Shown here piece by piece: positions 25,027-34,030 of a DNA stretch of 64,000 nt. Position 1 is the stretch's first letter; each line of letters begins with the position of its first letter. The DNA comes from Bacteroidota bacterium. GTDB lineage: Bacteria > Bacteroidota > Bacteroidia > Bacteroidales > FEN-979. The position numbers and the translations under genes were made by a program. The notes below the pieces were generated by a model that saw only the letters and a list, made by a program, of their open reading frames with translations, ran no database searches and had not been told where the DNA came from. The stretch lies in contig JAPLDF010000030.1 of NCBI GenBank assembly GCA_026391835.1, positions 1 through 64,000 of the forward strand. The letters are read 5' to 3'.

Positions 25027-26016
25027 TCAAACAAGACTGTTTGCCACAAGATATTCGGCTATCTGCACCGCATTTGTGGCAGCACCCTTACGAAGGTTAT
25101 CGGCGACAATGAAGAGGTTCAGGGAATTTGGCTGTGATTCGTCCCGCCGTATCCTCCCCACGAAAACGTCATCTTTGCCGGCAGCATCAATGGGCATGGG
25201 GTAAATGTTGTTCTTCACGTCGTCGCGGAGGATGATCCCCGGGGTGCCGGCGAGCAGTGCCGTGATCTCTTCAAGGATGAAATCATGTTCGAACTCAAGG
25301 TTTATTGCTTCGGAATGCCCGCCCAATATTGGCACCCTTACGATTGTCGCGGTGATCCTGATTGAAAAATCATCAAGGATCTTTTGTGTTTCGTTTACAA
25401 GTTTCATCTCTTCGGATGTATACCCGTTTTCCAGGAAATCGCCGCCGTGCGGGAAAAGATTCATGTCGATGGGATAAGGATAAGCCATCTCGCCGATGAT
25501 TCCCCTGCGTTCATTTTCAAGTTGCCGTACAGCCTTTGCGCCGGTACCTGTAACCGACTGGTAGGTAGATGCAACAATTCGTTTGATGTTGTATGTTGCA
25601 TGTAACGGGGCCAGAACCAGGACCAGCTGGATTGTTGAACAATTGGGATTGGCAATAATTTTATGATGCCTGGTAAGAATACCGGCATTGATTTCGGGGA
25701 CAATCAGCGGAATTGCAGGATCCATACGCCAGGCCGAAGAGTTATCAATGACGGTGGCGCCGGCAGCTGCATAACGGGGTGCCCATTCCCTGGAAGCAGC
25801 GGCCCCGGCGGAAAATATAGCAATGTCGGGTTTTGCGGCAATGGCCTGCTCGTGTGTGTGAATAATATAACTATGATGGTTGAAGGTAAGCGGAAGTCCT
25901 GCCGATTTTTGGGAGGCAACGGGTATAAAGGATTCCGGATATAACTTATGTTCGTCAAGAACTTTGAGGATTTCTCTGCCAACAAGCCCGGTGGCGCCGA
26001 CAACTGCCAGTTTCAT
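25027..26016 (-). CDS. asd: aspartate-semialdehyde dehydrogenase
   Basis: Reduces aspartyl phosphate to aspartate semialdehyde with NADPH, the branch point to lysine, diaminopimelate, threonine and methionine. The 329-residue length is typical. Residues 5-13 (VVGATGLVG) form the NADP Rossmann loop; the active-site Cys126 sits in ANPNCSTIQ; TYQSVTGTGAKA (about 150-161) and the GGHSEAINLEFE region with the catalytic His follow. It is transcribed on its own on the minus strand; a TATCTTTG box lies at 26033-26040, and an 8-bp tandem repeat array begins 17 bases further upstream. The Fnr-type regulator gene follows after 116 bases but has its own promoter. Confidence 0.96.
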   Translation of the reverse strand: MKLAVVGATGLVGREILKVLDEHKLYPESFIPVASQKSAGLPLTFNHHSYIIHTHEQAIAAKPDIAIFSAGAAASREWAPRYAAAGATVIDNSSAWRMDPAIPLIVPEINAGILTRHHKIIANPNCSTIQLVLVLAPLHATYNIKRIVASTYQSVTGTGAKAVRQLENERRGIIGEMAYPYPIDMNLFPHGGDFLENGYTSEEMKLVNETQKILDDFSIRITATIVRVPILGGHSEAINLEFEHDFILEEITALLAGTPGIILRDDVKNNIYPMPIDAAGKDDVFVGRIRRDESQPNSLNLFIVADNLRKGAATNAVQIAEYLVANSLV

Positions 26017-26032
26017 AGGTTAGGATTTTGGG

Positions 26033-26040
26033 CAAAGATA
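26033..26040 (-). promoter_or_regulatory. -7 box of asd
   Basis: TATCTTTG on the minus strand, 16 bases ahead of the asd start. The -33 position falls at the border of the octamer repeat array (26058-26105). Confidence 0.45.
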
Positions 26041-26057
26041 GGGAAAATGTTGTAAAC

Positions 26058-26105
26058 AGGCGGACAGGCGGACAGGCGGACGGGCGGACGGGCGGACGGG
26101 CGGGT
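26058..26105. repeat. 8-bp tandem repeat array (AGGCGGAC)
   Basis: Three copies of AGGCGGAC are followed by two of GGGCGGAC and a partial unit, 48 bases in all, then a run of T. The same octamer occurs three times at 31765-31788. Located between the divergent genes asd and the lamin-tail protein gene. Confidence 0.9.
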
Positions 26106-26167
26106 TTTTTTATCAACAGTGGGCGTACTTTTTAGGTATTTCAGGATTAAGCAGAAAATCCTGACGT

Positions 26168-28789
26168 ATGAAAACTATTAATTCCTGCATTGTTTGCATT
26201 GCTTGCATTGTTTGCATTGTTTGCATTTCCTTCATTGCCCCGGCGCAGGTGAGGGATGATTTTTCGGATGGAAATTTTACGAATAATCCTGAATGGACAG
26301 GCGATACAGCGCAATTTGAGATAAACTCTTCCGGGCAGCTTCATTTACGTTCGTCGGGGAGTGATACTTCTGCAATGTTTACCCGATGTTCATTCGGAAC
26401 CAGTACTGAGTGGAGTTTCTGGATGAAACTGTCGTTTAATACTTCAACGAACAACAATGCAAGAATTTACCTGGCTGCCGATACTTCCTCGCTTTTATCA
26501 ATTGTCAATGGTTACTTCCTGCAGGCGGGAGGCGGGGATGACTCTGTTTTTATTATGAAACAAACAGGCGCCATGGTTAAAACGATATACCGTTTCAGAA
26601 TGTATAAAATGTTTCATTCAACAAATACCATCCGTTTTAAAATCACCCGTGGCAATACCGGAGACTGGGAGGCGATGACAGACACAACCGGTGGAAACAA
26701 CTATGTAACCGACGGGACATTTTTTGATGATTCATTTATGACAGCCAGGTGGTTTGGGCTGATGTGCAGGTACACGTCAAGCAATGCGACGAAATTTTAT
26801 TTTGACGATTTCTATGCCGGACCTATCCGCATCGACACGGTCCCACCCAGGGTCGTTTCCATGGAGGCAATAACAGCAAGATCTTTGCAGGTCACTTTTT
26901 CAGAACCGGTCCAGAAGACAAGCGCCGTGAATCCTGAAAATTACCGGTTGTTATCTCAGGGCACCCGGCCCGATTCCGTTACCCGTGATATTACTCGCCC
27001 GGAGGTTGTTTCACTTTTTTTGCATGATTCGCTGCCCCAGGGGACAATTGATTCAGTGATTGTGCGGAACATCACGGATTTATCAGGGAATCGCCTGCCT
27101 GATACGATTGTGCAGATATGTTATTACCAGCCAAAGGCCTATGATATCCTGATTCACGAAATAATGGCTGATCCCGACCCTCCTGTTGAACTCCCGAACG
27201 GGGAATTTGTTGAACTGTTTAACCGGTCGCCGTTTCCCATTACCCTCAGGGACTGGACTTTCAGATATGGAAGTTATTTAAAGGTGTTCCCGGCAACGAC
27301 GATTCCGTCAAAGGGATATTTGTTAATTGTGAAGGATTCGGCCTATTTGAATATTGCAGAATGTGCTGTTTTGTTCACATCGTCAACTTCCTTGTCAAAT
27401 GAAGGAACATCACTTGTTTTGTCGGACTCCCGGAACCATGTGATTCATGCTGTTGCCTACAGCCCGGACTGGTACCGGGGGTCATTCAAAGCGGATGGAG
27501 GCTGGTCGCTGGAGATGACTGATTCATCAAATCCGTGCGGGTGCATGGAAAACTGGGCTCCATCAACGGATGCCAGGGGTGGTACCCCCGGAAGACGCAA
27601 TTCCGTCGTGAAGGTCAACCCGGATGAACAGTTGCCGAAGGCCCTGAGAGCGGTGATTTCAGATTCTGTCCTGCTGGAGGTAACGTTTTCTGAAGCGATG
27701 GACAGTACGTCTTTGCTTTCTGTCGTTGACTGGACGGTCCATCTCCCCGACGGGGCGGCACACCCCGTCGGGGTGGTTCCAGAACCACCCGATTTTGGGA
27801 AAGTACATCTGCTGTCGGAAAAGCCATTTTTGCGGGGAATTACCTACAGACTGCAGGTTACAGGGAATCTGAAAGATTGTGCCGGCAACAACTGCGATAC
27901 CTCACATTCCATCCGGTTTGCCATTCCGGATTCCGTAACAGCCCACGATGTTGTGATCAACGAGATATTGTCCAATCCTGCCAGCGGAGGGGCAAGGTTT
28001 GTGGAGTTGTACAACCGGTCGGAACATATCATCGATCTGCAATCACTGGTACTGGCAAGCCATGACACTGTTGCCGGGTCCATGGCAGGTGCAGTTCCTT
28101 TGACTGCAAGCGGATACCTGCTTTTCCCGGGAGATTTTATTGCCTTAACTTCCGGTCCCGAAGATATAGATGCAAGGTACCGGCCGGCATTCCCTGAAGC
28201 GATAGCCGGGATGGATGATTTCCCGGTGTTCGGAGATGATACCGGCACTGTAATCATCGCCAGGAAGGATAACCTGGCCATCATCGACAGGATGAAATAT
28301 AACCCGGAGATGCATTATCCCCTGCTGGCCACATCAGAAGGGGTTTCACTTGAGCGAACCAATCCTGACATGCGGTCGGATGACCCTGGCAACTGGCATT
28401 CGGCAGCTGAAACAGCAGGATTTGCTACTCCGGGATATCAGAATTCACATTGGGTGGATCCTGAAGGTGCAGGCGATGAAATCACCATCCAGCCGGCACT
28501 ATTTTCACCCGATAACGACGGACGTGATGATTTATTGATCGTTACCATCCGCGAACAGGAGCCCGATTATGCCGTGAACATTGTTGTGTATGATGCCAGG
28601 GGCAGGGTTGTCGGGCAACTGGCCAACAATGTTCTAATCGGCAGTGAGGGAGTTTTTATCTGGGATGGGATGACTGCTGCACGAAGCAAAGCCCCGATGG
28701 GGTTTTATGTTTTGCTGGTAGAACTTACCCGGCCGGATGGAACGGTTAAAAAAACAAAAAGAGCTGTTGTTTTGGCAGGAAAATTATAA
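26168..28789 (+). CDS. secreted lamin-tail-domain protein with FlgD/T9SS-type C-terminus
   Basis: Large surface or secreted protein, 873 residues, function unknown. The signal peptide is odd: its hydrophobic core is coded by a 9-bp tandem repeat giving Cys-Ile-Val/Ala triplets (residues 7-20). A jelly-roll-like N-terminal domain (about 30-215) is followed by Ig-like SbsA-type repeats (near 225-320 and 490-580) and two lamin-tail domains (DILIHEIMADPDPP at about 328 and VVINEILSNPASGG at about 595). The last 100 residues contain FSPDNDGRDD and IVVYDARGRVVG, a FlgD-like or type B sorting fold. Two adjacent palindromes at 27745-27790 are translated in frame inside the second Ig-like repeat. Confidence 0.75.
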   Translation: MKTINSCIVCIACIVCIVCISFIAPAQVRDDFSDGNFTNNPEWTGDTAQFEINSSGQLHLRSSGSDTSAMFTRCSFGTSTEWSFWMKLSFNTSTNNNARIYLAADTSSLLSIVNGYFLQAGGGDDSVFIMKQTGAMVKTIYRFRMYKMFHSTNTIRFKITRGNTGDWEAMTDTTGGNNYVTDGTFFDDSFMTARWFGLMCRYTSSNATKFYFDDFYAGPIRIDTVPPRVVSMEAITARSLQVTFSEPVQKTSAVNPENYRLLSQGTRPDSVTRDITRPEVVSLFLHDSLPQGTIDSVIVRNITDLSGNRLPDTIVQICYYQPKAYDILIHEIMADPDPPVELPNGEFVELFNRSPFPITLRDWTFRYGSYLKVFPATTIPSKGYLLIVKDSAYLNIAECAVLFTSSTSLSNEGTSLVLSDSRNHVIHAVAYSPDWYRGSFKADGGWSLEMTDSSNPCGCMENWAPSTDARGGTPGRRNSVVKVNPDEQLPKALRAVISDSVLLEVTFSEAMDSTSLLSVVDWTVHLPDGAAHPVGVVPEPPDFGKVHLLSEKPFLRGITYRLQVTGNLKDCAGNNCDTSHSIRFAIPDSVTAHDVVINEILSNPASGGARFVELYNRSEHIIDLQSLVLASHDTVAGSMAGAVPLTASGYLLFPGDFIALTSGPEDIDARYRPAFPEAIAGMDDFPVFGDDTGTVIIARKDNLAIIDRMKYNPEMHYPLLATSEGVSLERTNPDMRSDDPGNWHSAAETAGFATPGYQNSHWVDPEGAGDEITIQPALFSPDNDGRDDLLIVTIREQEPDYAVNIVVYDARGRVVGQLANNVLIGSEGVFIWDGMTAARSKAPMGFYVLLVELTRPDGTVKKTKRAVVLAGKL
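26186..26230 (+). repeat. 9-bp tandem repeat in signal-peptide coding sequence
   Basis: Five consecutive 9-base units of the type TGCATTGTT (the last one diverged) code for the hydrophobic core of the signal peptide of the lamin-tail protein. Gain or loss of a unit keeps the frame and changes only the core length. Confidence 0.85.
27745..27790. repeat. double palindrome inside coding sequence
   Basis: CCCCGACGGGG (27745-27755) pairs with CCCCGTCGGGG (27763-27773), loop of seven. It runs directly into a second perfect hairpin, GGGTGGTTC (27771-27779) with GAACCACCC (27782-27790). Both are translated in frame (DGAAHPVGVVPEPPD). The layout is that of a REP-like element that landed in a gene without breaking it. 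Confidence 0.7.
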
Positions 28790-28819
28790 CCTGTTAAAAA
28801 GGCAAAATGGAAAATGCAA

Positions 28820-28857
28820 ATGCAAAATGAAAAATTAAAATGCGAAATTAAATTGCA
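28820..28857. repeat. left inverted repeat flanking four-helix-bundle gene
   Basis: An AT-rich segment with ATGCAAAATG and TTAAAATGC blocks, 15 bases ahead of the gene at 28873. The same blocks occur in reverse complement just after that gene (29260-29308), with small indels between them. Confidence 0.6.
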
Positions 28858-28872
28858 GAAAAACAAATCATT

Positions 28873-29259
28873 ATGAACAAATTTTATGATGAGATGTCTA
28901 ATCGGTTCATTGTTTTTGCGGTCAATATCATAAACATTGAAAAACAACTTTGTAAAACCTATTCAGGTCGCCATATCTACAGCCAGCTTTTCCGGGCCGG
29001 AACATCCACGGGAGCAAATTACGAAGAGGCCCGTGCAGCCGAAAGCAAGGCCGATTTTGTTCACAAAATGCAAATAGTTTTGAAGGAACTTCGTGAGTCC
29101 GGTTTTTGGTTAAGACTTATCATTGCAGCCAGATTGATTCCCTCCGAAAACGAAGTTCTTGCCTTTTTGGTCCATGAATCCAAGGAATTAGCAAACATTA
29201 CAGCAAAATCAGTAATGACAGCAAAATCAAAAACCGGAAATACCCCTCCCCGGTCATAA
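28873..29259 (+). CDS. four-helix-bundle protein (23S rRNA IVS / S23 family)
   Basis: A 128-residue member of the S23/four-helix-bundle family, first known from intervening sequences in 23S rRNA of some bacteria and also found as solitary genes in Bacteroidota. Signatures are IYSQLFRAGTSTGANYEEA (about 38-56), the KADFVHKMQIVLKELRES helix (62-79) and WLRLIIAA. Function is unknown; the fold suggests RNA binding. The gene stands alone with AT-rich inverted repeats of GCAAAATG-type blocks on both sides, which suggests it moves or moved as a small cassette. No reverse transcriptase or variable repeat is nearby, so it is not the Avd of a retroelement. Confidence 0.85.
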   Translation: MNKFYDEMSNRFIVFAVNIINIEKQLCKTYSGRHIYSQLFRAGTSTGANYEEARAAESKADFVHKMQIVLKELRESGFWLRLIIAARLIPSENEVLAFLVHESKELANITAKSVMTAKSKTGNTPPRS

Positions 29260-29308
29260 GCAATGCTGCATTTTGCATTTTAACTTTGCAATCTGCATTT
29301 TGCATTTC
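29260..29308. repeat. right inverted repeat flanking four-helix-bundle gene
   Basis: Contains TGCATTTTGCATTTTAACTT and a second TGCATTTTGCATTT block; its reverse complement matches the blocks at 28820-28857. It abuts the stop codon of the four-helix-bundle gene and touches the 3' end of comF at 29308. Confidence 0.6.
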
Positions 29309-29997
29309 TATATCATGGCTGTTGCGATGCAGGCAATGCTGATCTTTACATCCTCAATGATGGTTAGTGCCTGTATGCATGATTCCAGGGTGGCCCCGGT
29401 TGTAATCACATCGTCAACGAGTAAAAGGTGTTTGCCTTTCCATTCCGGCGGGGAGTTCACCGAAAAGATCTCTTTCACATTCTGGTAGCGGTTGAACCGC
29501 GATTTCCTTGTTTGTGTTTCCGTGGCTTTGATACGGGTAAGCAAATGGGTACAAACCGGTATGTTCATCGAGCCGGCCAGCCCGATGGCAAATTGTTCAC
29601 TTTGGTTGTATCCCCGCTGCATGTATTTTTTCCTGTGAAGCGGTACAGGGATGATGGCATCAGCCGAGTTGAACCTGGGTGCATGCTTTAGCCACTGCCC
29701 ATACCGTGCGCCCAGGTATATGCCCACATCCTTCCTGCCCTTGTATTTCAGCTGATGTACCAGCCGCTGCACATTGCTCCCTTTGTTGAAATAGAGAAAT
29801 GCAGCCCCTGTTTCCACGGGGACCCTTCCCCAGAAAAGGCGTGTGACCGGGTTTTCAGGATCAACGTGAAAATTGGTTTTGGGAAGATGATACTCACAGA
29901 AGTGGCAAAGAGCTTCTTCATTTTTCCACAGGCTGTTCCCGCAACCTGCGCATATCCTCGGAAAAATGAGGGAAATGAAATCAGTGAGGTACTTCAC
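29308..29997 (-). CDS. comF: ComF-family phosphoribosyltransferase-like protein
   Basis: Related to ComF/GntX, needed for uptake of transforming DNA in competent species; in most bacteria the exact role is unclear. The 229-residue protein has the N-terminal zinc finger (CAGC at about 16-19 and CHFC at about 31-34) and the type I phosphoribosyltransferase fold. The PRPP loop reads LLLVDDVITTGATLESC (near 195-211), and the hood contains QLKYKGRKDVG. It lies convergent to the four-helix-bundle gene and divergent from the ABC gene at 30087. The conserved family length (about 220-240) is kept. Confidence 0.9.
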   Translation of the reverse strand: MKYLTDFISLIFPRICAGCGNSLWKNEEALCHFCEYHLPKTNFHVDPENPVTRLFWGRVPVETGAAFLYFNKGSNVQRLVHQLKYKGRKDVGIYLGARYGQWLKHAPRFNSADAIIPVPLHRKKYMQRGYNQSEQFAIGLAGSMNIPVCTHLLTRIKATETQTRKSRFNRYQNVKEIFSVNSPPEWKGKHLLLVDDVITTGATLESCIQALTIIEDVKISIACIATAMI

Positions 29998-30086
29998 GGT
30001 AAATGTTTGTGCTTAATCGTGAAAGAAGGTAAAAGGTAATACGAAATTGAAAAAAAACTTGTAGGTTTGATTAAAATTTACCGGGA

Positions 30087-31763
30087 ATGGTATCTCCGCC
30101 GCTTCTTGAAATACAAGACTTATCTGTTGGTTTTACTTCCGCTTCGGGGGAGCTGACGGTGGTTGACCATATATCCTTCACGCTGAACACCTCGGAGACG
30201 CTTGCGGTAGTTGGAGAATCCGGTTCGGGAAAAACCGTAACGGCACTTGCAGTTTTAAAACTGATCCCCTCACCCCCGGGAAAAATTTCAAGCGGAAAAA
30301 TCCTGTTCAGGAAGGAGCAGGGGCAGGAAACTGACCTCCTTCAGCTGAATGAACGGGAAATGCAGAAGATCAGGGGGCGTTCAATTTCCATGATCTTCCA
30401 GGAGCCGATGACCTCTTTAAACCCCGTATTTACATGTGGCGACCAGGTGATGGAGAGCCTGAGGGTTCACCTGGCATATACCAGGAAACAGGCAAAGGAA
30501 AAGGTACTCGACCTTTTCCGTGAAGTGATGCTTCCGCGTCCGGCGGAGGTCTTCAGTTCCTATCCGCACCAGTTGTCGGGCGGACAGAAGCAGCGGGTGA
30601 TGATCGCCATGGCGATCTCGTGCAACCCGGCGGTCCTGATTGCGGATGAACCAACCACCGCCCTGGATGTGACCGTTCAGAAAACCATCCTCGAACTCAT
30701 GAAAAACCTTCAGGTATCCAGGAAGATGAGCATCCTGTTTATCACCCATGACCTTGGAATCGTTTCGGGCTTTGCCGACCGTGTTATGGTGATGAATAAA
30801 GGAAAAATCGTTGAAGAAGGGACCGTTGGAGATATTTTTCACCACCCCCGGCATCCCTATACCCGTGGATTGCTGGCGTGCAGGCCGCCTCTCGATATGC
30901 GGCTGAACCGCCTGCCAACGATTGAAAAATTCATGGTTGACGAACAGGTTGAATCGGAAGGGGTCGTATCGCCCCTTCAGCGGAAAACAGCACACGAACG
31001 CATCTATGCCTGTGATCCGATCCTGAAGATTGAAAAGATCAGCAAGCGATACGGGTCATTTACCGCGCTTGAAAAAACAAGTTTCCTCGTCTACCCGGGC
31101 GAAACACTGGGAATTGTCGGAGAATCCGGCAGCGGAAAAACCACGCTTGCAAGGGTGGTTCTGGAGCTCATTCCTGCCACAGCGGGAAGGGTTATTTACC
31201 GTGAGAAGGACATTACCAGGCTATCGGCCGGTAAACTCAAAAAATTGCGAAAGGACCTGCAGATCATTTTCCAGGATCCTTACTCTTCACTGAACCCCAG
31301 GCTTGCGATAGGCCCCGCCATTCTTGAACCCATGAAAGTACACGGGCTGCATGAAAACGAACCGGGGAGAAAAGAGAAGGTGATGGAACTTCTTGAGAAG
31401 GTAGGGCTGAAGCAGGACCATTATTACCGCTATCCGCACGAGTTTTCGGGTGGCCAGCGACAGCGGATCTGCATTGCCCGGGCGCTGGCTGTCGAGCCGC
31501 GGCTGATCATCTGCGATGAGTCGGTGTCAGCGCTTGATGTTTCAATCCAGGCCCAGGTTTTGAACCTGCTGAACGATTTAAAAAAAGACTACGGCCTCAC
31601 CTACATTTTTATTTCACACGATCTTTCGGTAGTCAAATTCATGTCGGACAGGCTGATTGTGATGAAAAACGGGATCATCGTGGAGATGGGGGAGGCGGAC
31701 GATGTTTATGCAAACCCGCAGTCGGCGTATACGAGGATGTTGCTGGAGGCGATTCCGGGATGA
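30087..31763 (+). CDS. fused oligopeptide/dipeptide ABC transporter ATPase (DppD-DppF type)
   Basis: Cytoplasmic ATPase that energises an oligopeptide, dipeptide or nickel importer. The 558 residues hold two complete ABC domains, as in E. coli YejF or GsiA. First copy: Walker [13 protein letters not shown] (about 45-56), signature LSGGQKQRV, Walker [10 protein letters not shown]. Second copy: [13 protein letters not shown] near 345, signature [21 protein letters not shown]. The oligopeptide-type region after the first domain ([14 protein letters not shown]) and the corresponding [11 protein letters not shown] near the end confirm the subfamily. No permease or binding-protein gene is adjacent, so its partners must be encoded elsewhere. 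An octamer repeat starts one base after its stop codon. Confidence 0.93.
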   Translation: MVSPPLLEIQDLSVGFTSASGELTVVDHISFTLNTSETLAVVGESGSGKTVTALAVLKLIPSPPGKISSGKILFRKEQGQETDLLQLNEREMQKIRGRSISMIFQEPMTSLNPVFTCGDQVMESLRVHLAYTRKQAKEKVLDLFREVMLPRPAEVFSSYPHQLSGGQKQRVMIAMAISCNPAVLIADEPTTALDVTVQKTILELMKNLQVSRKMSILFITHDLGIVSGFADRVMVMNKGKIVEEGTVGDIFHHPRHPYTRGLLACRPPLDMRLNRLPTIEKFMVDEQVESEGVVSPLQRKTAHERIYACDPILKIEKISKRYGSFTALEKTSFLVYPGETLGIVGESGSGKTTLARVVLELIPATAGRVIYREKDITRLSAGKLKKLRKDLQIIFQDPYSSLNPRLAIGPAILEPMKVHGLHENEPGRKEKVMELLEKVGLKQDHYYRYPHEFSGGQRQRICIARALAVEPRLIICDESVSALDVSIQAQVLNLLNDLKKDYGLTYIFISHDLSVVKFMSDRLIVMKNGIIVEMGEADDVYANPQSAYTRMLLEAIPG

Positions 31764-31764
31764 C

Positions 31765-31788
31765 AGGCGGACAGGCGGACAGGCGGAC
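31765..31788. repeat. 8-bp tandem repeat (AGGCGGAC) x3
   Basis: Three exact copies of AGGCGGAC, the same unit as the array at 26058-26105, start one base after the stop codon of the ABC gene. Confidence 0.9.
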
Positions 31789-31800
31789 GAGTGTATGAAT

Positions 31801-31829
31801 GGTAGAGACGAGGCATGCCTCGACTGTAC
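31801..31829. repeat. REP-like palindrome with GGCATGCC core
   Basis: The centre CGAGGCATGCCTCG (31810-31823) is a perfect palindrome, and the outer bases (GTAGAGA on the left, ACTGTAC on the right) pair imperfectly. The same GGCATGCC core occurs twice in the ferredoxin gene at 63561-63574 and 63665-63686. Located between the ABC gene and rnr. Confidence 0.6.
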
Positions 31830-31865
31830 GAATGAATAGGCAAAATGAAATTAAATACGGCAATT

Positions 31866-34019
31866 ATGGCAAAGAAAAAGAGTTTAAGCGGCAGTGAGAA
31901 GAATACGTTTGTAAAGTCGGTACTGGATGTGTTCCAGAACAACCCTTACAGCAGTTTCAATTATAAGCAGGTAGCCGCGAGGCTTGGCATCCAGGACAGG
32001 GCAAGCAAGGACCTGATCAGCCTGATTGTTGGGCAGTTGTTTAAAAGCCAGGAACTTGCCATGAGCAAGCGCGGAAAATACCAGATCAACCGGGAAAGTC
32101 CCCGGTTTACCAAGGAGGTAATCACCTCGCTTGTGGGTACTGTTGACATGAAACAAACGGGGAAGGCATATGTAATCCCGGAAGACAAATCGGAGGATGT
32201 TTTCATTGCCGCCACGAATACAAACCATGCCCTTCACGGCGACAAGGTGAAGGTGTTCATTTTTCCCAGGCGGAAGGGGCACAAGCTGGAGGGAGAGATT
32301 TCGGAGATCATCAGGCGGAACAAAAAGCAATTTGTCGGCACCATCGAGACTTCAAAGAATTTTGCATTTCTGAGGCCGGATAATGCCACGATGCCGGTGG
32401 ATATATTCATTCCCAACACCAAGTTGAACGGCGCAAAAAACGGGCAGAAAGTTGTGGTTGTCATCACCGAATGGCCTGTCCAGTCGGCCAATCCTTTCGG
32501 TGAAGTAAAGGAGGTACTTGGGAAGCCGGGGGACAACCGTGTGGAGATGCAGTCGATCCTGGCTGAAATTGACTTTCCACTCTCTTTTTCTCCCAGGGCG
32601 GAGAAAGAAGCTGCCTCATTTCCGGATGCGATCCCCGAGGCGGAAATTGCCAAACGCAAGGATTTCAGGCAGGTTTTCACCATCACGATAGATCCCGAGG
32701 ACGCCAAGGATTTTGACGATGCTATTTCGTTGCGGGCTCTGGACAACGGGCACTGGGAAATCGGGGTTCACATTGCCGATGTTTCATATTATGTAAGGCC
32801 GGGATCGGCCATTGAAGAGGAGGCCGTTGAACGGGGAACCTCAGTATACATGGTTGGGCGTACCATCCCGATGCTTCCCGAGCGGTTGTCGAACGGGTTG
32901 TGTTCGCTGAAACAGGATGTGGACCGGTTGTGCTTTTCGGCGGTATTTGAAATGGATGAAAAGGCCAAAATCTATTCCGAGTGGTTTGGCAAGACGGTGA
33001 TCAAATCAAACAGGCGTTTTTCCTATGAAGAGGTCCAGGCGATCATTGAATCTGGCACGGGGGAGTATTCATCCGAGATCGCTGTTTTCAACAAAGTAGC
33101 GTTGAAACTGCGCGAAGAGCGATTCCAGAAAGGTTCCTTCAATTTTGAAACCCAGGAGGTCCGGTTTAAACTGGATGACCAGGGCAGGCCCCTGGCTATT
33201 TACCTGAGGGAGATGAAAGATGCCAACAAACTGATCGAAGATTATATGTTGCTTGCCAACCGCAAGGTTGCTGAGTTCATCGGTAAAAAGAAGGACAACC
33301 AGGCTGTAAAGACATTTGTTTACCGGGTTCACGACACGCCAAATCCCGAAAAGCTTGAGAATTTCACACAATTTGTGGAGCGGCTTGGTTATAAACTCAA
33401 GATCAGTTCAAAGAAATCGCTGGCCGACTCGTTCAACAAGTTGTTCAACGACATCAAGGGAACCGGTACCGAGACCATGATCGAAACCATTGCCATCCGT
33501 ACGATGTCGAAGGCATATTATTCCACCAACAACATTGGCCACTACGGGCTGGCGTTTCCGTTTTATTCACACTTCACATCGCCCATCCGCCGTTACCCCG
33601 ACCTGATGGTTCACCGGCTTCTATTCGACTACATGCACAATGCCCCGTCGGTTTCAAAGGAGGTTTACGAACCGATGTGTGAACACGCCTCGGAGATGGA
33701 ACGCCGTGCGGTGGATGCCGAACGGATGTCGGTAAAATACAAGCAGGCTGAATACATGCTTGACAAGGTGGGGCAGCAGTTTGATGCCCTGATATCGGGG
33801 GTGAGCAAATGGGGCATCTTCGCTGAAATCATCGGCACCAAATGTGAAGGGATGATCCGACTCCGCGACCTGGAGGACGATTACTATTACCTTGATGAGG
33901 AGAATTACCAGATCATGGGGCAACGTCACGGGAATATATACAAACTCGGGGCGAAGCTGAGGATCCGGGTAAAACGGATCGACCTGGCCAGGAAGCAGAT
34001 GGATTACGAGATGGTATAA
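31866..34019 (+). CDS. rnr: ribonuclease R
   Basis: Processive 3'-5' exoribonuclease that degrades structured RNA. With the start at MAKKKS the protein has 717 residues (an in-frame ATG seven codons upstream at 31845 is an alternative). Order: winged-helix N-terminus (about 10-75), cold-shock-type OB domains (about 80-230), RNB catalytic domain with the Asp-rich site IDPEDAKDFDDAISL (about 270-285) and HYGLAFPFYSHFTSPIRRYPDL near 560-580, and a C-terminal S1 domain (about 635-715). The length is slightly short because the Lys-rich tail seen in enterobacteria is missing, which is usual in this phylum. The sensor kinase gene follows after 11 bases. Confidence 0.96.
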   Translation: MAKKKSLSGSEKNTFVKSVLDVFQNNPYSSFNYKQVAARLGIQDRASKDLISLIVGQLFKSQELAMSKRGKYQINRESPRFTKEVITSLVGTVDMKQTGKAYVIPEDKSEDVFIAATNTNHALHGDKVKVFIFPRRKGHKLEGEISEIIRRNKKQFVGTIETSKNFAFLRPDNATMPVDIFIPNTKLNGAKNGQKVVVVITEWPVQSANPFGEVKEVLGKPGDNRVEMQSILAEIDFPLSFSPRAEKEAASFPDAIPEAEIAKRKDFRQVFTITIDPEDAKDFDDAISLRALDNGHWEIGVHIADVSYYVRPGSAIEEEAVERGTSVYMVGRTIPMLPERLSNGLCSLKQDVDRLCFSAVFEMDEKAKIYSEWFGKTVIKSNRRFSYEEVQAIIESGTGEYSSEIAVFNKVALKLREERFQKGSFNFETQEVRFKLDDQGRPLAIYLREMKDANKLIEDYMLLANRKVAEFIGKKKDNQAVKTFVYRVHDTPNPEKLENFTQFVERLGYKLKISSKKSLADSFNKLFNDIKGTGTETMIETIAIRTMSKAYYSTNNIGHYGLAFPFYSHFTSPIRRYPDLMVHRLLFDYMHNAPSVSKEVYEPMCEHASEMERRAVDAERMSVKYKQAEYMLDKVGQQFDALISGVSKWGIFAEIIGTKCEGMIRLRDLEDDYYYLDEENYQIMGQRHGNIYKLGAKLRIRVKRIDLARKQMDYEMV

Positions 34020-34030
34020 GGGATTTCATC

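Noticed and set aside
26041-26110. CRISPR array
   Set aside because: The repeats are 8-bp units without spacers; the 9-, 11- and 22-bp repeats elsewhere are also too short or lack unique spacers, and no cas gene is present.
28873-29259. Accessory (Avd-like) gene of a diversity-generating retroelement
   Set aside because: The four-helix-bundle protein could suggest it, but there is no reverse transcriptase and no template/variable repeat pair in the window, and the FISUMP genes show ordinary divergence rather than adenine-directed variation.
30417-30995. Minus-strand frame inside the ABC ATPase gene
   Set aside because: Antisense of a well-conserved ABC domain; His/Asp-rich composition is an artefact.
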